From Thysanoteuthis rhombus (lineage: Eukaryota > Mollusca > Cephalopoda > Oegopsida > Thysanoteuthidae): a stretch of 64,000 bases of DNA. Position 1 is the first letter of the stretch. Each line of letters opens with the position of its first letter. Under the pieces are notes generated by a model, which worked only from the letters and a program-made list of their open reading frames with translations, was not told the origin of the DNA and ran no database searches. This document shows, in pieces, positions 44,860-54,957 of this stretch. The stretch lies in contig OY735209.1 of the NCBI GenBank assembly GCA_963457665.1, forward strand, positions 10,718,314 through 10,782,313. Direction: 5' to 3'. The position numbers and the translations under genes are program-made.

Positions 44860-45330
44860 CCAGTTTAAGCTAAAGCTAATTTGAGCGATTTTCTCCTGAA
44901 GTTTCTGCACAACCTTCCCAACCTTCCGTTCTGTTGTGGGAAGCGTACATCTAAGATCGGTCTCTGATTCAAGGTAATTTCCAGCTTTCATCTTCAGCTG
45001 CACCAACGCTGCGAAGACTGATTCGCGAAGTCGTTGCAAAAGGTTAGTCGTTTCCTAAGGCATCACTTTGCAATTTTGGGATTTGCTTCCCATATTTTCT
45101 GGTCAAAACTCAAAGATAGAATAATGTTCGAAGACATCATTTTGAAGCTCAATCAGTTCACCTTGCAGGTCATACTGGATGTAACTGTCTTCAACGAGAA
45201 AATTATTACTCATGGGTGCAATTCTTCGACTTCCAATTCCCGGAAAGTACTGCCGGAATTCTTCTCGGAGACAGCTGGGATGTGTCACGACATCCTTTGC
45301 AATGCTGAGATCATTTTTATATGAGAATTT
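44860..45330 (-). pseudogene. hAT transposase pseudogene (ZBED5-like), C-terminal part
   Basis: On the minus strand DLSIAKDVVTHPSCLREEF and RQYFPG (45310-45240), then DLQGELIELQNDVFEHYS (45165-45112), then after a frameshift SVFAALVQLKMKAGNYLESE and TDLRCTL (45020-44945). This is the HL..L...F..YFP ... LQ.ELI.LQ.D ... AFS.LV..K.K.RN.LE.E.DLR order of ZBED5/SCAND3-type hAT proteins, ending in the hATC dimerisation motif. Frame changes and missing segments make it non-functional. Confidence 0.7.
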
Positions 45331-45334
45331 TCAA

Positions 45335-45440
45335 CGCTCTTTATTCTTATTAATAACACAAAGATTATTACAATAAAATTAACAGGTTACAAGTTTCGGG
45401 TATTTTTATCAACGCATGTCGCTTTGTAGTCAAAAGACCA
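45335..45440 (+). repeat. Dispersed repeat F, copy 1
   Basis: ATAACACAAAGATTATTACA, GGTTACAAGTTTCGGGTAT and CATGTCGCTTT match 59755-59860 closely. Confidence 0.65.
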
Positions 45441-46679
45441 TGCGGGTTGCTCATTGGAAGGGAGTAAAAAAAAGTTGAAAAATCGTGAACAGTGTGGAAT
45501 CAAATTTTTCTGAAAATTGTGTGGCCAGATGGCTATCAATAAAAAGGATTGGACAGTCTGATCCTAGGTAGAAGTGCAGATCCATACGCGAATGATCCTG
45601 TTAATTTTGACGGGTACTATACTAGCATACATTTATATAATGTGGACATAAGCAGCAAAAGAGCAGTCGCTGTCCGTTAAAACCACACCCTTCAAACTTC
45701 TTCTCTCTTCAGTATATTTTATTTTGCCTTCTCTTGAGGATATCTTTGAATTATTCGTAAGCAAAGCATTTACAATACTGCTAATCGGACATTTCCTTCA
45801 GCTGAACCAGATAAGAAGTCAGATTTATAAAAATGTTTTAAAGAAACATTGTCTTTTAGGCTATTTTGAGTGCGTTATCCTTGAGGTATTACGGGAAGTC
45901 CGAATAATTTGTAAACAAAATATTATCTGTATCACATTGTACAATTGCGATTTGGAAGCTTTTTGAAGACTACAATTTGAGGCGAGAAAAGAATACTGGT
46001 TTTCAATACAAACAAATAATTGTTTTTGTAAAACTCCCACTGAGTTTTGACTCTACTTTCCTTCACCTAACGGCAATACCGAATTCAGACTTCCGGTTAA
46101 GGCTAAAATGCAAAAAGTTTACGATGACGGATAAATGGAGACGGGAAAAGAGAGAGACAGGAAAAGAGAGAGACGGGAAAAGAGAGAGAGAGGGAGATAG
46201 AGGAAGAGAGAGAGGCACATTCTATTCCTAAGTCATCAATCAACGAAAGTTAGAAAGAAAGAAAGAAAGGGAGGGAGGGAAGAGAGGAAGTAAGAAAAAA
46301 GGAAAAAGAGAGAGGGAGAGAGGAAGGAGGAAATAAAGAGAAGAAGAGAAAATGGAAAGTTATAGACGCTAGTTTTCAGTTATCTGATTTGCATCAAATT
46401 ATCAGAATTATCTAGATTTTCATGTCATTTATCTAGAAAAATATCTAGATCCTATTTTACTGAATCCCCTTCCCCAACCAAATTGAAAGATCTTTTTCAG
46501 TTAAATGAAAAATGTTTTTTCACGATAGTCGAAATATTTTTAAAACTTAATTTTCTGTCAGAGTGGATTTTCATCCAGAAGCCGACAATATTGTTTTTTT
46601 TTTTTATTCGTAAGCCGGGAAGATGTAAAGAAACGAAGTATTTACCATCAATCTACATGAGAAAATCTTTGAGCGTTCA
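45441..46679. other. Intergenic with polypurine tract
   Basis: A long (G/A)n tract lies at 46135-46355 (GAGAGA, GAAAG and GGGA runs). The frame at 45724-45966 has no recognisable domain. Confidence 0.5.
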
Positions 46680-46880
46680 CAGACCCCAAAAATGGTGATG
46701 CCGGTTATGTTAGGTTGAGTCATCGGAGGTTTGAATGGTGGAAAGTATTGGAGACTGAGGTTAAGGAGATAAAGGGAGAGAGTGCACGCTGTTTCTATAA
46801 ATTCTCGCTGCAAAACTCACGCTGAACGCTATTTTCGCGTTTCGTTTTGTTTTGTTTTTTTCATAAAAGCACCATTTTTG
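46680..46880 (-). repeat. CT-core dispersed repeat, minus copy 2
   Basis: GTGATGCCGGTTATGTTAGG, TTGAGTCATCGGAGG, AGTATTGGAGACTGAGG, a short purine core and CACGCTGTTTCTATAA are the reverse complement of the family modules. The core is unexpanded. Confidence 0.65.
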
Positions 46881-47224
46881 TAGCATGGTGTCAGACCTAG
46901 CTAAGCTTAGTAAACAATTAGTAGGCCCGCATCGTAACTAAAATACTTACGTACTATGTACCAAGGGACAGAGACCGATGTCCGATCAAGGAAAGTCAGG
47001 AGTTTGAATGCTGATTTTCTAGGCAAGTAACCCCCCTCCCGTTGGAAGATTGATGTGACACAATCTTCCGACTTTAACTTCCTCATATTTGGCCTAGCAC
47101 AGTACTAAATTAAGCTTAGTAAGTCCGTTTCTTATCGTCAATTGACGTTCGTAGTAATATCATTTTGACTTATTGTCTATCAGTTTGAAACATGGTCAAA
47201 CGTTATTATTTTTTTACTTTGAGT
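46881..47224 (+). mobile_element. SINE-A tail plus module M
   Basis: GTCAGACCTAGCTAAGCTTA, GTAAACAATTAGTAGGCCCG and CTAAAATACTTACG, then module M (GAGTTTGAATGCTGATTTTC, GTAACCCCCCTCCCG, GGAAGATTG...CAATCTTCC) and TATTTGGCCTAGCACAGTAC. Module M contains a perfect 9-bp stem with an 8-nt loop. Confidence 0.65.
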
Positions 47225-47410
47225 TTTCCTTTCGTCTCTATCTTTGTTGCTTTTAATCACAACTAATTAGACTGTCAGTCTATGTTCTTGAGTAAAAGAC
47301 CCGGATTAAAAACAAATGATAAGTTCTCGAAGAGATTCGAACTCACATCCCTCGGAAAGCCTGGCCATCTGTAATAGCTGCTCTACTACATCAGCTACAA
47401 GAGCCATACG
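47225..47410 (-). mobile_element. SINE-E, minus copy 2
   Basis: TTGCTTTTAATCACAACTAA (tail), GAAGAGATTCGAACTCACAT (B box, minus), and GCTGCTCTACTACATCAGCT (A box region, minus). Confidence 0.6.
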
Positions 47411-47539
47411 GCTGGCAAAATATCAAATCTGACGTTCAAATTCGGAAATCCTTTGGAAACAGGTCCAAAACTATCGTTGGAAAATAACTGGTTTTCGTAA
47501 TGAATACCTGATGTCTAAATTGCTCAGAAACATGTAGAC

Positions 47540-47777
47540 ACATAGCAGGCGCCAATCATGGCGTTGATAATTAACAAACTAGTTTCACGGACCAATTCGG
47601 TTGTGTAGTAGGTTTGAGCCTCACTGGATGTCCTAATTCTGCAGCCTGTTTCCAAACTTAGCTCGGTTCATTAAATGAACTGCGATTCCTACTGTAACAC
47701 CATGGTCAGCAAACCCGTCTTGCCGACCAATGTGCAAGTGTTGGCGCCTCGTCATTGTGTAATGGTTAGTAAACAAG
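47540..47777 (+). mobile_element. SINE-A, two concatenated heads
   Basis: GGCGCCAATCATGGCG...TTAACAAACTAG with GGTTTGAGCCTCACTGGATG (47545-47640), then a second head GGCGCCTCGTCATTGTGTAA with TGGTTAGTAAACAAG (47744-47778). Confidence 0.6.
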
Positions 47778-48692
47778 TCCCTTAGCTTAGATACAAACCA
47801 TTCAGGATCAAACTCACTACTATAGTGGTCAGCTGGACTGGCCTACTGATCATTACACCACGATGGGACGTCCCTAGTAAGGCACAAGGTCACAAGTGTG
47901 GGGCGTCTCGTGCGGATCGAACTCACCACAGTATTACATAATTTTATTTTATTTATATTCATTTAAATACACGAAATATTGAAAATCAATATTATTAATT
48001 TTTGCTGCAATTTACTTTCATCTTAATTGTTGCTTTCTATCGCAACTAACCTAATTGTTTAATAAACAATTATGTACTATCATTGCGATAAAAAAGCAAC
48101 AATAATTATTTCAGATGGAAGTAATTAGTTGCTAAAACGAAAGAAGTATATTTCATCTAATGAAATAAATGAAAATGAAATAAAATTGGATTGAACAGAA
48201 CTACCAGCTGATACACAAAACATGGAGCAGAATAGATCGAGATAGGGGGTGAGTTGAAGGGTTTGATTTGGACTGATCTTCTGAGTTCCAATAGCTCGAT
48301 GGTAAGATCAGTTGCTCGTTAAGCGAGCCACTCTGTAGTAGAGAGGGTGGTGAGTTCGATTCTCATCTTCCGCTCCGCTATTAATTCATTCATTTACTGC
48401 CGAAGAGTACTCAGCCTGGGTTTAGTTGCGATACAAAGCAACAATTAAGATGAAAGTAAATTGCAGCAAAAATTAATGATATTGATTTACAATATTTCGT
48501 GTATTTAAATGAATATAGATAAAATGAAATTATGTACTACTGTGCTGGGTTCGATCTGCACTAGGCGCCCCACACTTGTGACCTTGTGCCTTACTAGGGA
48601 CGTCCCATCGTGGTGTAACGATCAGTGGGCCAGTCCAGCTGACCATTACAGTAGTGAGTTTGATCCTCAATGGTTTGTACCTAAGCCAAGGG
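47778..48692. repeat. 273-bp-arm inverted repeat of SINE-A and SINE-E
   Basis: The left arm 47778-48050 and right arm 48420-48692 are reverse complements over their whole equal length, with about 90% identity by eye: TACATAATTTNATTTTAT, TTTAAATACACGAAATATTG, CAAGGTCACAAGTGTGGGGC. Each arm contains part of SINE-A and the SINE-E tail. The 369-bp loop holds a SINE-E head (48285-48420: AGCTCGATGGTAAGA, GAGTTCGATTCTC) and a second tail (48080-48140). RNA from this locus would be double-stranded. Confidence 0.85.
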
Positions 48693-49674
48693 ACGCCTAG
48701 CCGAGGAACGATAGTTAGCAAGCTAGCTGAACAGACCGTTAGTATTGATGTAAGTTCACCCCTCATTGGGGGCCACACGCACGTGACAAGTTAATCTCAG
48801 TAAATGGAAGAACGTATGCAGTTATAAATTTATCCGTCGAAGCGTGCGCATGTAATCCTAATCCTACAGACTTTCACGTATGTTTAATAGTCACACTGAT
48901 AAGTAGCTTTGTGTTTGTGTGGGGGTCGGCGTGCGCGCACGCGAGTGCAGTGCTGGATTTAGACCTCTGGGGGCCCGAGACACTTCAGGTTCGGTGGGCC
49001 CCTCATAACACAGAAACTAAAATTAACGGCAAATAACAAAATTTTTACATCGAAGTCCGTTTATTGCACGAAATTTGAACTTACAAGTTATACATACACA
49101 AAAAAAAAAATTAAATGAGTTATACACATGAAGTAAACACATGTGTAAATGTAAATACATACCCAGAAAAAAAAAAACCTCAAGTAGATTTTTAGGTAAG
49201 CCAAACTTATTTTCGTAACCCATGCTCCAATTACAGCAGATCCAGTTTACAATCTGTAGTTTTATTAATATGTTTATTAAAATAATTGATTAAAGGCGTT
49301 ACAACTAAATGAATTCCAAACAGCTATCATTTATTCATTTTCTTGACTTTTTAATTATGATATTCAATACGGTGGGATGCTTGGCTGGAAGGGAGCCCAG
49401 GCCATTGCCCCTTCTGTCCTCTTAAATATCTGGCCCCACACATGTGCAAGCGCGTGAGTGTCGTGCGTGTTCTCCTCTGTACAAATTTAGGTATGATTTT
49501 CCCAGTGAGAATGTTCGCTTTTACGCTCTACTAATTTCGTGTTTCCTTGTAATAACAACCGCAGTGTATATGCTAAAAATATTCTCAGCAGTAACGTAAG
49601 ACTTTGGCAAACAAATACTAAGCCTTGAAGCCGTGTGCATTTAATTAAATCCCTTTAAAAAAAAATAAATGTAT
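48693..49674. other. Intergenic, repeat relics
   Basis: A GGATTTAGACCTCTGGGGGC ... GTGGGCCCCTCATAACAC stretch (48953-49012) and GGGAGCCCAGGCCATTGCCC (49395) look repeat-derived; the latter echoes 27085. No gene. Confidence 0.4.
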
Positions 49675-50070
49675 CAGGGTGACAAAACTGCTATTTGCGA
49701 GCCACATGAGACTCTTTGACATCAAATGTCGGGCTCGTGGAAATATTTTGTCTGAGCTCTTTACTAAAATGCAAATCTGCATTTTTCTCTTGGTTATATA
49801 TGTAGTTCATAACAAAATTAAATATAGTTAAAACAGTCGTCAGATGAGATTTAAAAAAATGTTTAGTATATGTGTACGTTGTGGTTACCGATATAAATAG
49901 AAACTGATTTTTTTTCAAACTGCGTTCACGAATGAATATTATTGTGTACGTATATTTGTTAATATCTATGTATAATGTTTGTACCAAGATGTGCACGTAA
50001 CAAAAAAGTGTGAAAATCGTGTTAATTGTGTCGTAAACATCAGAAGACTATCGTGTGTGGGCTACCCCTG
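49675..50070. mobile_element. Probable hAT non-autonomous element, 396 bp
   Basis: Starts CAGGGTGACAAAACTGCTAT ... GCGAGCCACATGAGACTCTT and ends GTGTGTGGGCTACCCCTG, whose complement begins CAGGGGTAGCCCAC. The ends match only in the terminal CAGGG. Flanking octamers AAATGTAT and ATATAGAT agree at 5 of 8. These ends resemble ZBED5-type hAT elements, a possible relative of the transposase relic at 45 kb. Confidence 0.45.
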
Positions 50071-50662
50071 ATATAGATCATCAGAGAAACAATTACTCCA
50101 GAATTCTCAATGGAGTTTTGTCCAGGCTACAGGCGTTTGGTATTCTGATCAATACTGGCCTCTCATGATACTCCAATGTTATCATACGAAGCGTGAAAAA
50201 AAACCTTGAGTCGCGTTTTATCGTAATAACAGGTCGCGCGCGTACAATTATGCCAAACAGCACGCCTTATTGAAACTTTTGCACCGTATTTGAAACCAAA
50301 GAAGTAAGTGGAAAGGTCTTGTTAGTCGCTCGATAGAAAACCAAATCATGTGCTCAACGACTTTTGGCGGGGGTGATCAATTAAAAAAAAATTGGTAAGA
50401 GGGTGATCGATGAATAAGTTGCTTATCCTGTCTTCTGTCGGATCACTGAAATGTCAGAATTTTCAACAACAAAAAAAATAAGCGTGAACGCTGCCGTACA
50501 CCAACTAAGGAGCAATTTAGCATGATTTTACATTGCAAATTGAACCCCCTCTAAAATCTGTTTTTTCAAAAACAAAATGAAGTTCATCTTTTCTAGGTGT
50601 AAGAAAGAGTAAATGTTTAAATATTCCACCTTCTAGCTCAATTGGTGCAGTCTTTAAGCACT

Positions 50663-50693
<31 letters not shown>

Positions 50694-51089
50694 TGGAAAG
50701 ATTGATGTAGACAGATAGATATGAAAAAACAGATGGGTGTGTAAAGACAGAGATAGATAGATTGATAGACAACCAGGCAGAATCACTTAAAAACTGAAAA
50801 AACCTATATTTACGGTTTCATACTCTTGTTATCAACTGTTGAATATGTATTCTCACAATTCTGCCTTTCAAATTGCACTCGTAGATGTAGTTCAACGATT
50901 AATACTCCAAAATATGGGGTTATATCACTCGGTATTAAGAAAGAAGGCCGGAGAAAATCGCCATTCCCTCTCAACGACTCGCCCAGTATTAATAGTACCT
51001 GAATACTAATACTACTTGCGTAAAACGTAAACATAAAAGATGGCGACATGTGGCGTTCGGAGAATCAAAGACTGTAGCTAAATGCCTGA
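50071..51089. other. Intergenic, with element D fragment
   Basis: A minus-strand element D fragment lies at 50455-50560 (reads GGGGGTTCAATTTGCAATGT ... GCTCCTTAGTTGGTG ... CGTTCACGCTTA). tRNA-like TTCTAGCTCAATTGGTGCAG at 50632 runs into (GATA)n (50663-50692). No gene. Confidence 0.5.
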
Positions 51090-51240
51090 ATGAAGTGGCA
51101 TTCGTAGCCTGATAGGTGAGGTGCTCTCAAGGATAAGGGATGCGAGTTCAAATCTTGACGGGTGTTCATACTTCATTTCAAATTCACACTGCTTGCTTAA
51201 CAATCCTAAAATGATGATCTAGGAGTTGCAATAAAGAATT
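51090..51240 (+). mobile_element. SINE-D, plus copy
   Basis: tRNA-like head: GTAGCCTGATAGGTGAGGTG, TCTCAAGGATAAGGGATGCG, AGTTCAAATCTTGACGG (B box). Partner at 53690-53880 (-). Confidence 0.55.
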
Positions 51241-51367
51241 AAAATAGACAAAATGAAAGAAATAATCGTAAAAAAATGATTCCTGCAATTTCAGCGAGGT
51301 ACAAAGTATTGATTTAACTTTCACTGTTGTTTAGGTAAGGCTGTTTCCATACCATTTCCCGACCAAG

Positions 51368-51985
51368 TTGAAAACTACGGCATGCAAATCTAAAAATAAA
51401 GTAAGCAAACCAAAAACTACGGCAGGCAAATTAAAGACAGCTACGAGCAAATCAAAAACTACTGCGAGAAAATTTTAGAAAACTAAGACGAGCAAATTCA
51501 AAAACACAGCTTGCAAATCGATTAACGTGGATGATCAAATAATTATTGATACTGCTTCAATCGCTATAAACGTTAATTTTTTTAACTTAAATTTGAAGCT
51601 TGTCCCTTTATAAAACTCATTGATCTTTTTCGTTAGACCCCGCTGAAAAGCTTTGAATTTGCTTGCCTTAATTTTTAATTTGTTCTCTTTATTTTTTCCT
51701 TCGTCCTCTGGATTTTTTAATATGCTCGCCTTACTATTTAAATTACTCGCCTTACTTCTTATACCGCTTGCCTTACTTTTTAATTTTCTCGGTTTTTTCA
51801 AAATTTGTTTGCTGTATTTTTTAAACAGCTCGCCTTAGTTTTTAATTTGCTCTCTGTATTTTTTTAAATTCATTCGCTGTATCCATTAATTTGCTCGCCT
51901 TATTTTTCAATTTGTTCACCTTAGTTTTTAATTTTCTCGTCGTATTTCTTAAAATTGCTTGTCCTAATTTTCAATTTGCTCAGGA
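51368..51985. repeat. Inverted pair of 21-bp tandem arrays
   Basis: Left array (51368-51530, plus): about 8 units of the CAAATCAAAAACTACTGCGAG type. Right array (51640-51985): about 16 units of the same repeat on the opposite strand (minus reading CAAATTAAAAACTAAGGCGAG). A 110-bp non-repetitive spacer lies between. Most units are exactly 21 bp, so the minus strand of the right array reads as heptads such as SKASNLN and SKASILK, in an open frame at 51535-51801. Confidence 0.75.
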
Positions 51986-52389
51986 AAAGGTAAACTGTTT
52001 TATGCCACCGATTTGTTGAATAACGAAATTGACCAACTAACCTGCTGAAATAGACGCGTATATCTATCTTACCTGTATCTATGTCAATGTAAGTGGTCGA
52101 GCCCACGTAAAAGCTTAAACTTCGAATGCTGATTTTCTAGATAGGGAGACAGTCTGACTCTCCCACTTTGAAGACTTGAGTAAAACAATCTTCCTACCTT
52201 TGCATCCTAATTTGCCAGCTAACTTTGTGCAGTACTAAGCTAAGCCTAAAACGTGCCCAAGTGAACACGATTGTTAGCAGACTAGAGAACTAAGATCGAT
52301 CCTCATAGTATCCAACTATTACGGCTTTATACCGTACAATCTTTTTGGTTAAGTTTAGTAAATACCTACAAGACTGGCCAAGCACTCTT
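51986..52389 (+). mobile_element. Module M followed by SINE-A
   Basis: Module M at 52108-52200 (CGAATGCTGATTTTCTAGAT, GAAGACTTGAGTAAAACAAT), then GCAGTACTAAGCTAAGCC, and a SINE-A head with GATTGTTAGCAGACTAGAG and TAAGATCGATCCTCATAG (52262-52310). Confidence 0.55.
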
Positions 52390-52735
52390 GAATTTTTATA
52401 ATTATTAGACGGTACATTGTCCACCAATTGTCTTTCATTCTTGCAACATGACCAGCCCATTGCCATTTGAGTTTTTTAGTGGATTCTATGATGTCTCTAG
52501 CCCCGTTTTCTTTCTGATATATTGTGCTGTCTTGTGATATCTCCATGTGAGGCTGAGCATGGGTCCCCACAGACCACATGCGAAACTGAGGCCGACAAAA
52601 AAAAGATGGAGAGATGAATTAGACAAATTCAGAAAATACTGGTTCTGCGACGACCATGATAGAGAATTGTGGCGAATCCTTTGGAAGGTCTATGTCCAAC
52701 GACGGACGTTAAAAGACTGATGATGAATGAAGATT
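52390..52735. pseudogene. RTE-like LINE 3' end with inverted 5' segment, copy C
   Basis: The minus strand of 52570-52400 encodes IESTKKLKWQWAGHVARMKD NWWT. The adjacent plus strand (52592-52711) encodes RPTKKRWRDELDKFRKYW ... DHDRELWRILWKV ... RRTLKD then stop, followed by TGATGATGAATGAAG. In the parent element these are consecutive in one frame. Here the upstream part is flipped and lies to the left, the layout produced by twin-primed reverse transcription. Confidence 0.75.
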
Positions 52736-52769
52736 GTCCACTAGTGGGACTTGCAATTGACGTAGAAAT

Positions 52770-53105
52770 AACGGCACAGACAATGGAATCGGCGGACCGA
52801 GTTCAAACCCTTTTGTATTCCCTTCGTAGAAATGCCCTTCTACTCCCCAGCTATGAATAAAATAGTAGGGGGCCAGTCTAGGAGAAGGACAGATCTGGTT
52901 CTAAACCATTTGAGGTCCTTTCGATGCCAGACGTATGGTTCTCAGCTTTCTTCTGGACCACATCAGCGAGGCCGAGAGAGGGATCCTGACGACAGGGCAC
53001 CCCATGATCACCATACGCCTCGCCAAGGCATTCGCCCTGGGGATGTTCCATTATATGTAGAGACTGAACGGAGGCCATTGCCCTCCATAATTGATTTCTG
53101 ACTAA
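52770..53105 (+). other. SINE-C fragment and a GC-rich repeat block
   Basis: 52775-52860 has ATGGAATCGGCGGACCGAGT, TCAAACCC and GAAATGCCCTTCTAC matching SINE-C. 52862-53090 is unusually GC-rich (about 55%) with CATCAGCGAGGCCGAGAGAG and CAAGGCATTCGCCCTGGGGA. Both strands are open for 65-89 codons, but no domain or splice site supports a gene; probably another retroelement part. Confidence 0.4.
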
Positions 53106-53109
53106 AATT

Positions 53110-53235
53110 TCTTACATTTTAGTTCCGATTGCTTTTCATCGCAACTATTCAAACTGTCATTCTACGGGATCTCTGGGCTCGAGTTATATTCTAGGCGAAC
53201 CTAATACTCAAGACAAATATCAATTATTTTCCAGT
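53110..53235 (-). mobile_element. SINE-E, minus 3' fragment
   Basis: TTGCTTTTCATCGCAACTAT is the SINE-E tail in reverse, followed by TTCTACGGGATCTCTGGGC. Confidence 0.5.
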
Positions 53236-53257
53236 ATTGTAACATTTTTCTTTTCAG

Positions 53258-53314
53258 AACATAACTGACTGGTGTAACAAGTTTCAACGACTTTGTTGTC
53301 GCATGTTTCATTGA
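53258..53314 (+). other. Candidate 3' terminal exon
   Basis: After a strong acceptor (ACATTTTTCTTTTCAG) an open frame reads NITDWCNKFQRLCCRMFH and stops at 53312-53314. AATAAAAAATAAA follows at 53353. No homology recognised, and the upstream sequence is SINE-derived, so this may be chance. Confidence 0.2.
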
Positions 53315-53455
53315 TTTTTGTCAATTCGTAATTAATTTTCATAATTTCCAACAATAAAAAATAAAGTTGGAAGTTTTTGAATGATAGATTTTGTCTACGT
53401 AAAATATTCTCGAATATTATTGAGGCTTAACTAATATGGTTATTACAATGTGCAG

Positions 53456-53482
53456 GAAGAGATTACTCCAAATGACATACTT
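53456..53482 (+). other. Candidate 27-nt micro-exon
   Basis: Branch-like CTTAACTAAT, acceptor ATTACAATGTGCAG, a 27-nt block coding EEITPNDIL in phase 0, then the perfect donor GTAAGT. No neighbouring exon is assigned. Confidence 0.25.
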
Positions 53483-53689
53483 GTAAGTTAAAAATGTTTA
53501 GTTCACGTATTAAAAAAAGTGAATCAAACTTTATCATTATTTTTATGGTTATTCATATCATCCTAAGGGTATATTTCGATTATTATCAATTGAAAAATTC
53601 AGTTTTTCTTTCGTTGTCCGAATTTCTTAAATGAAGTATGGTCATTATGAATTTTTTACTAGTTCTACTTTCATCATTTTGTTGCCGTT

Positions 53690-53880
53690 TCATTCCAAAT
53701 CTCTGATTGTTTCTTCCTTTTTCTTCTTCATATTTTTGTTTTAGCATTCTACGACTTTTAAGTGAGCAATATGGATGAGAAATTTAAAAAAAAAAACCCT
53801 GACAATATTCAAACTCATATCCCGTATCCTTGAGAACCTGTCAGATATTGTAGTACCTTTCCAAAGAGTCCACATCTGAT
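53690..53880 (-). mobile_element. SINE-D, minus copy
   Basis: Minus strand: ACAGGTTCTCAAGGATACGG, GATATGAGTTTGAATATTG, matching 51090-51170, with a purine-rich tail. Confidence 0.5.
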
Positions 53881-53882
53881 GA

Positions 53883-54943
53883 TATGAACAGAAAAAAAAT
53901 CAATAGAATTAACTACATTTTCTTGTTCGTTTATCAAATATCGATTACCTACAGTACGTCGTGTGACTGTTAATCCTTGCGTTCAAAAATTGCCTGATTG
54001 ACAAAATGACAACATCCACAGTGACGTCATTAGTATCCGTGGAGATTCTGGATGAAATACTATCAAAAACTATGTTTTAGGACTCAGTATTCAATGTGGC
54101 TTAGATTATCGATGTTTATTAATGTGGCGTCTCCCTAGAGTCAAATTCAAATCAGAGATTTTTTTTTAAAACTGATCTCATTGAATCTTAAATACCAATA
54201 CGTTGAAACAGTGTACATTCGAATACCAAAAAATATCAAAAGCCACTGTTCTTAATTCGAAGCAACAGTTATATAAACAAAAGAAAACGTTTCCTATCGC
54301 TCATTCTGGTATTAATATCACCGAGTGCTGCCATCTGTATTGATCTTAAGAAATATAACGTATTCAATTCATATCAACTTTCATAGGTCTAAGATAACAG
54401 GTCTTCCTGGCTAAGAAAGAATCAAACTATAATTGAAGAAATCTCTTTCTGTGTGCACCACGATTACTCGGCAAAAGGCGATTGTACCAAGTTGAAATTC
54501 GACAGATATGTTAGTTATCACACAAGACAGTGTAGTGTGGAGTTTGAAGTTATTTTTGTCCAACAATTCTCCAGAAATGAACATAAATTTTTAAAAACAT
54601 AGATTGTAGATCTTTCATCCAAGACTATAGATCTAAATTAGGATCTAAAGTATATAAATTGGCAATAGGTCTGAATTTAGATATGAAATATCTAAATTGG
54701 CAACACTGAAGAGAAGTAATCGAAATTTTTCGAAACTGTACTTCCGTACGAAAGACTGAAAATTATTTCACATAACTATTATCGCACGCTGTTCAGCACA
54801 TCAGACCACTTCTTAACATACCCTTTGAAACGGGTTCTGTCCTCGTTCTTATTAATGGACTAAATCTGTGCGAGCGTGAATTCATATATATAGCTTAGCG
54901 TATTATTTATCATTACATAGAAAAACTTACATTTCTCTTCCAG
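53883..54943. other. Intergenic, no gene recognised
   Basis: Low-repeat AT-rich sequence. ATTTAGATnTnAAATATCTA and TTGGCAACACTG at 54660-54710 recall a decayed MITE end. Confidence 0.4.
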
Positions 54944-54957
54944 TCACTAATGTTTCT
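54944..54957 (+). other. Candidate 14-nt micro-exon
   Basis: Acceptor TTACATTTCTCTTCCAG, 14 nt, then donor GTAAGT. The same spot is also splice-like on the minus strand (CTTACAG, 25 nt, GTAAGT), so at most one reading can be right. Confidence 0.15.

Noticed and set aside
48285..48380. Functional tRNA gene
   Set aside because: A- and B-box-like motifs are present, but the arms do not close into a cloverleaf and the sequence is a SINE-E head repeated elsewhere.
52832..53101. GC-rich open frames on both strands
   Set aside because: Located between LINE and SINE pieces, open on both strands, no domain; probably retroelement-derived.
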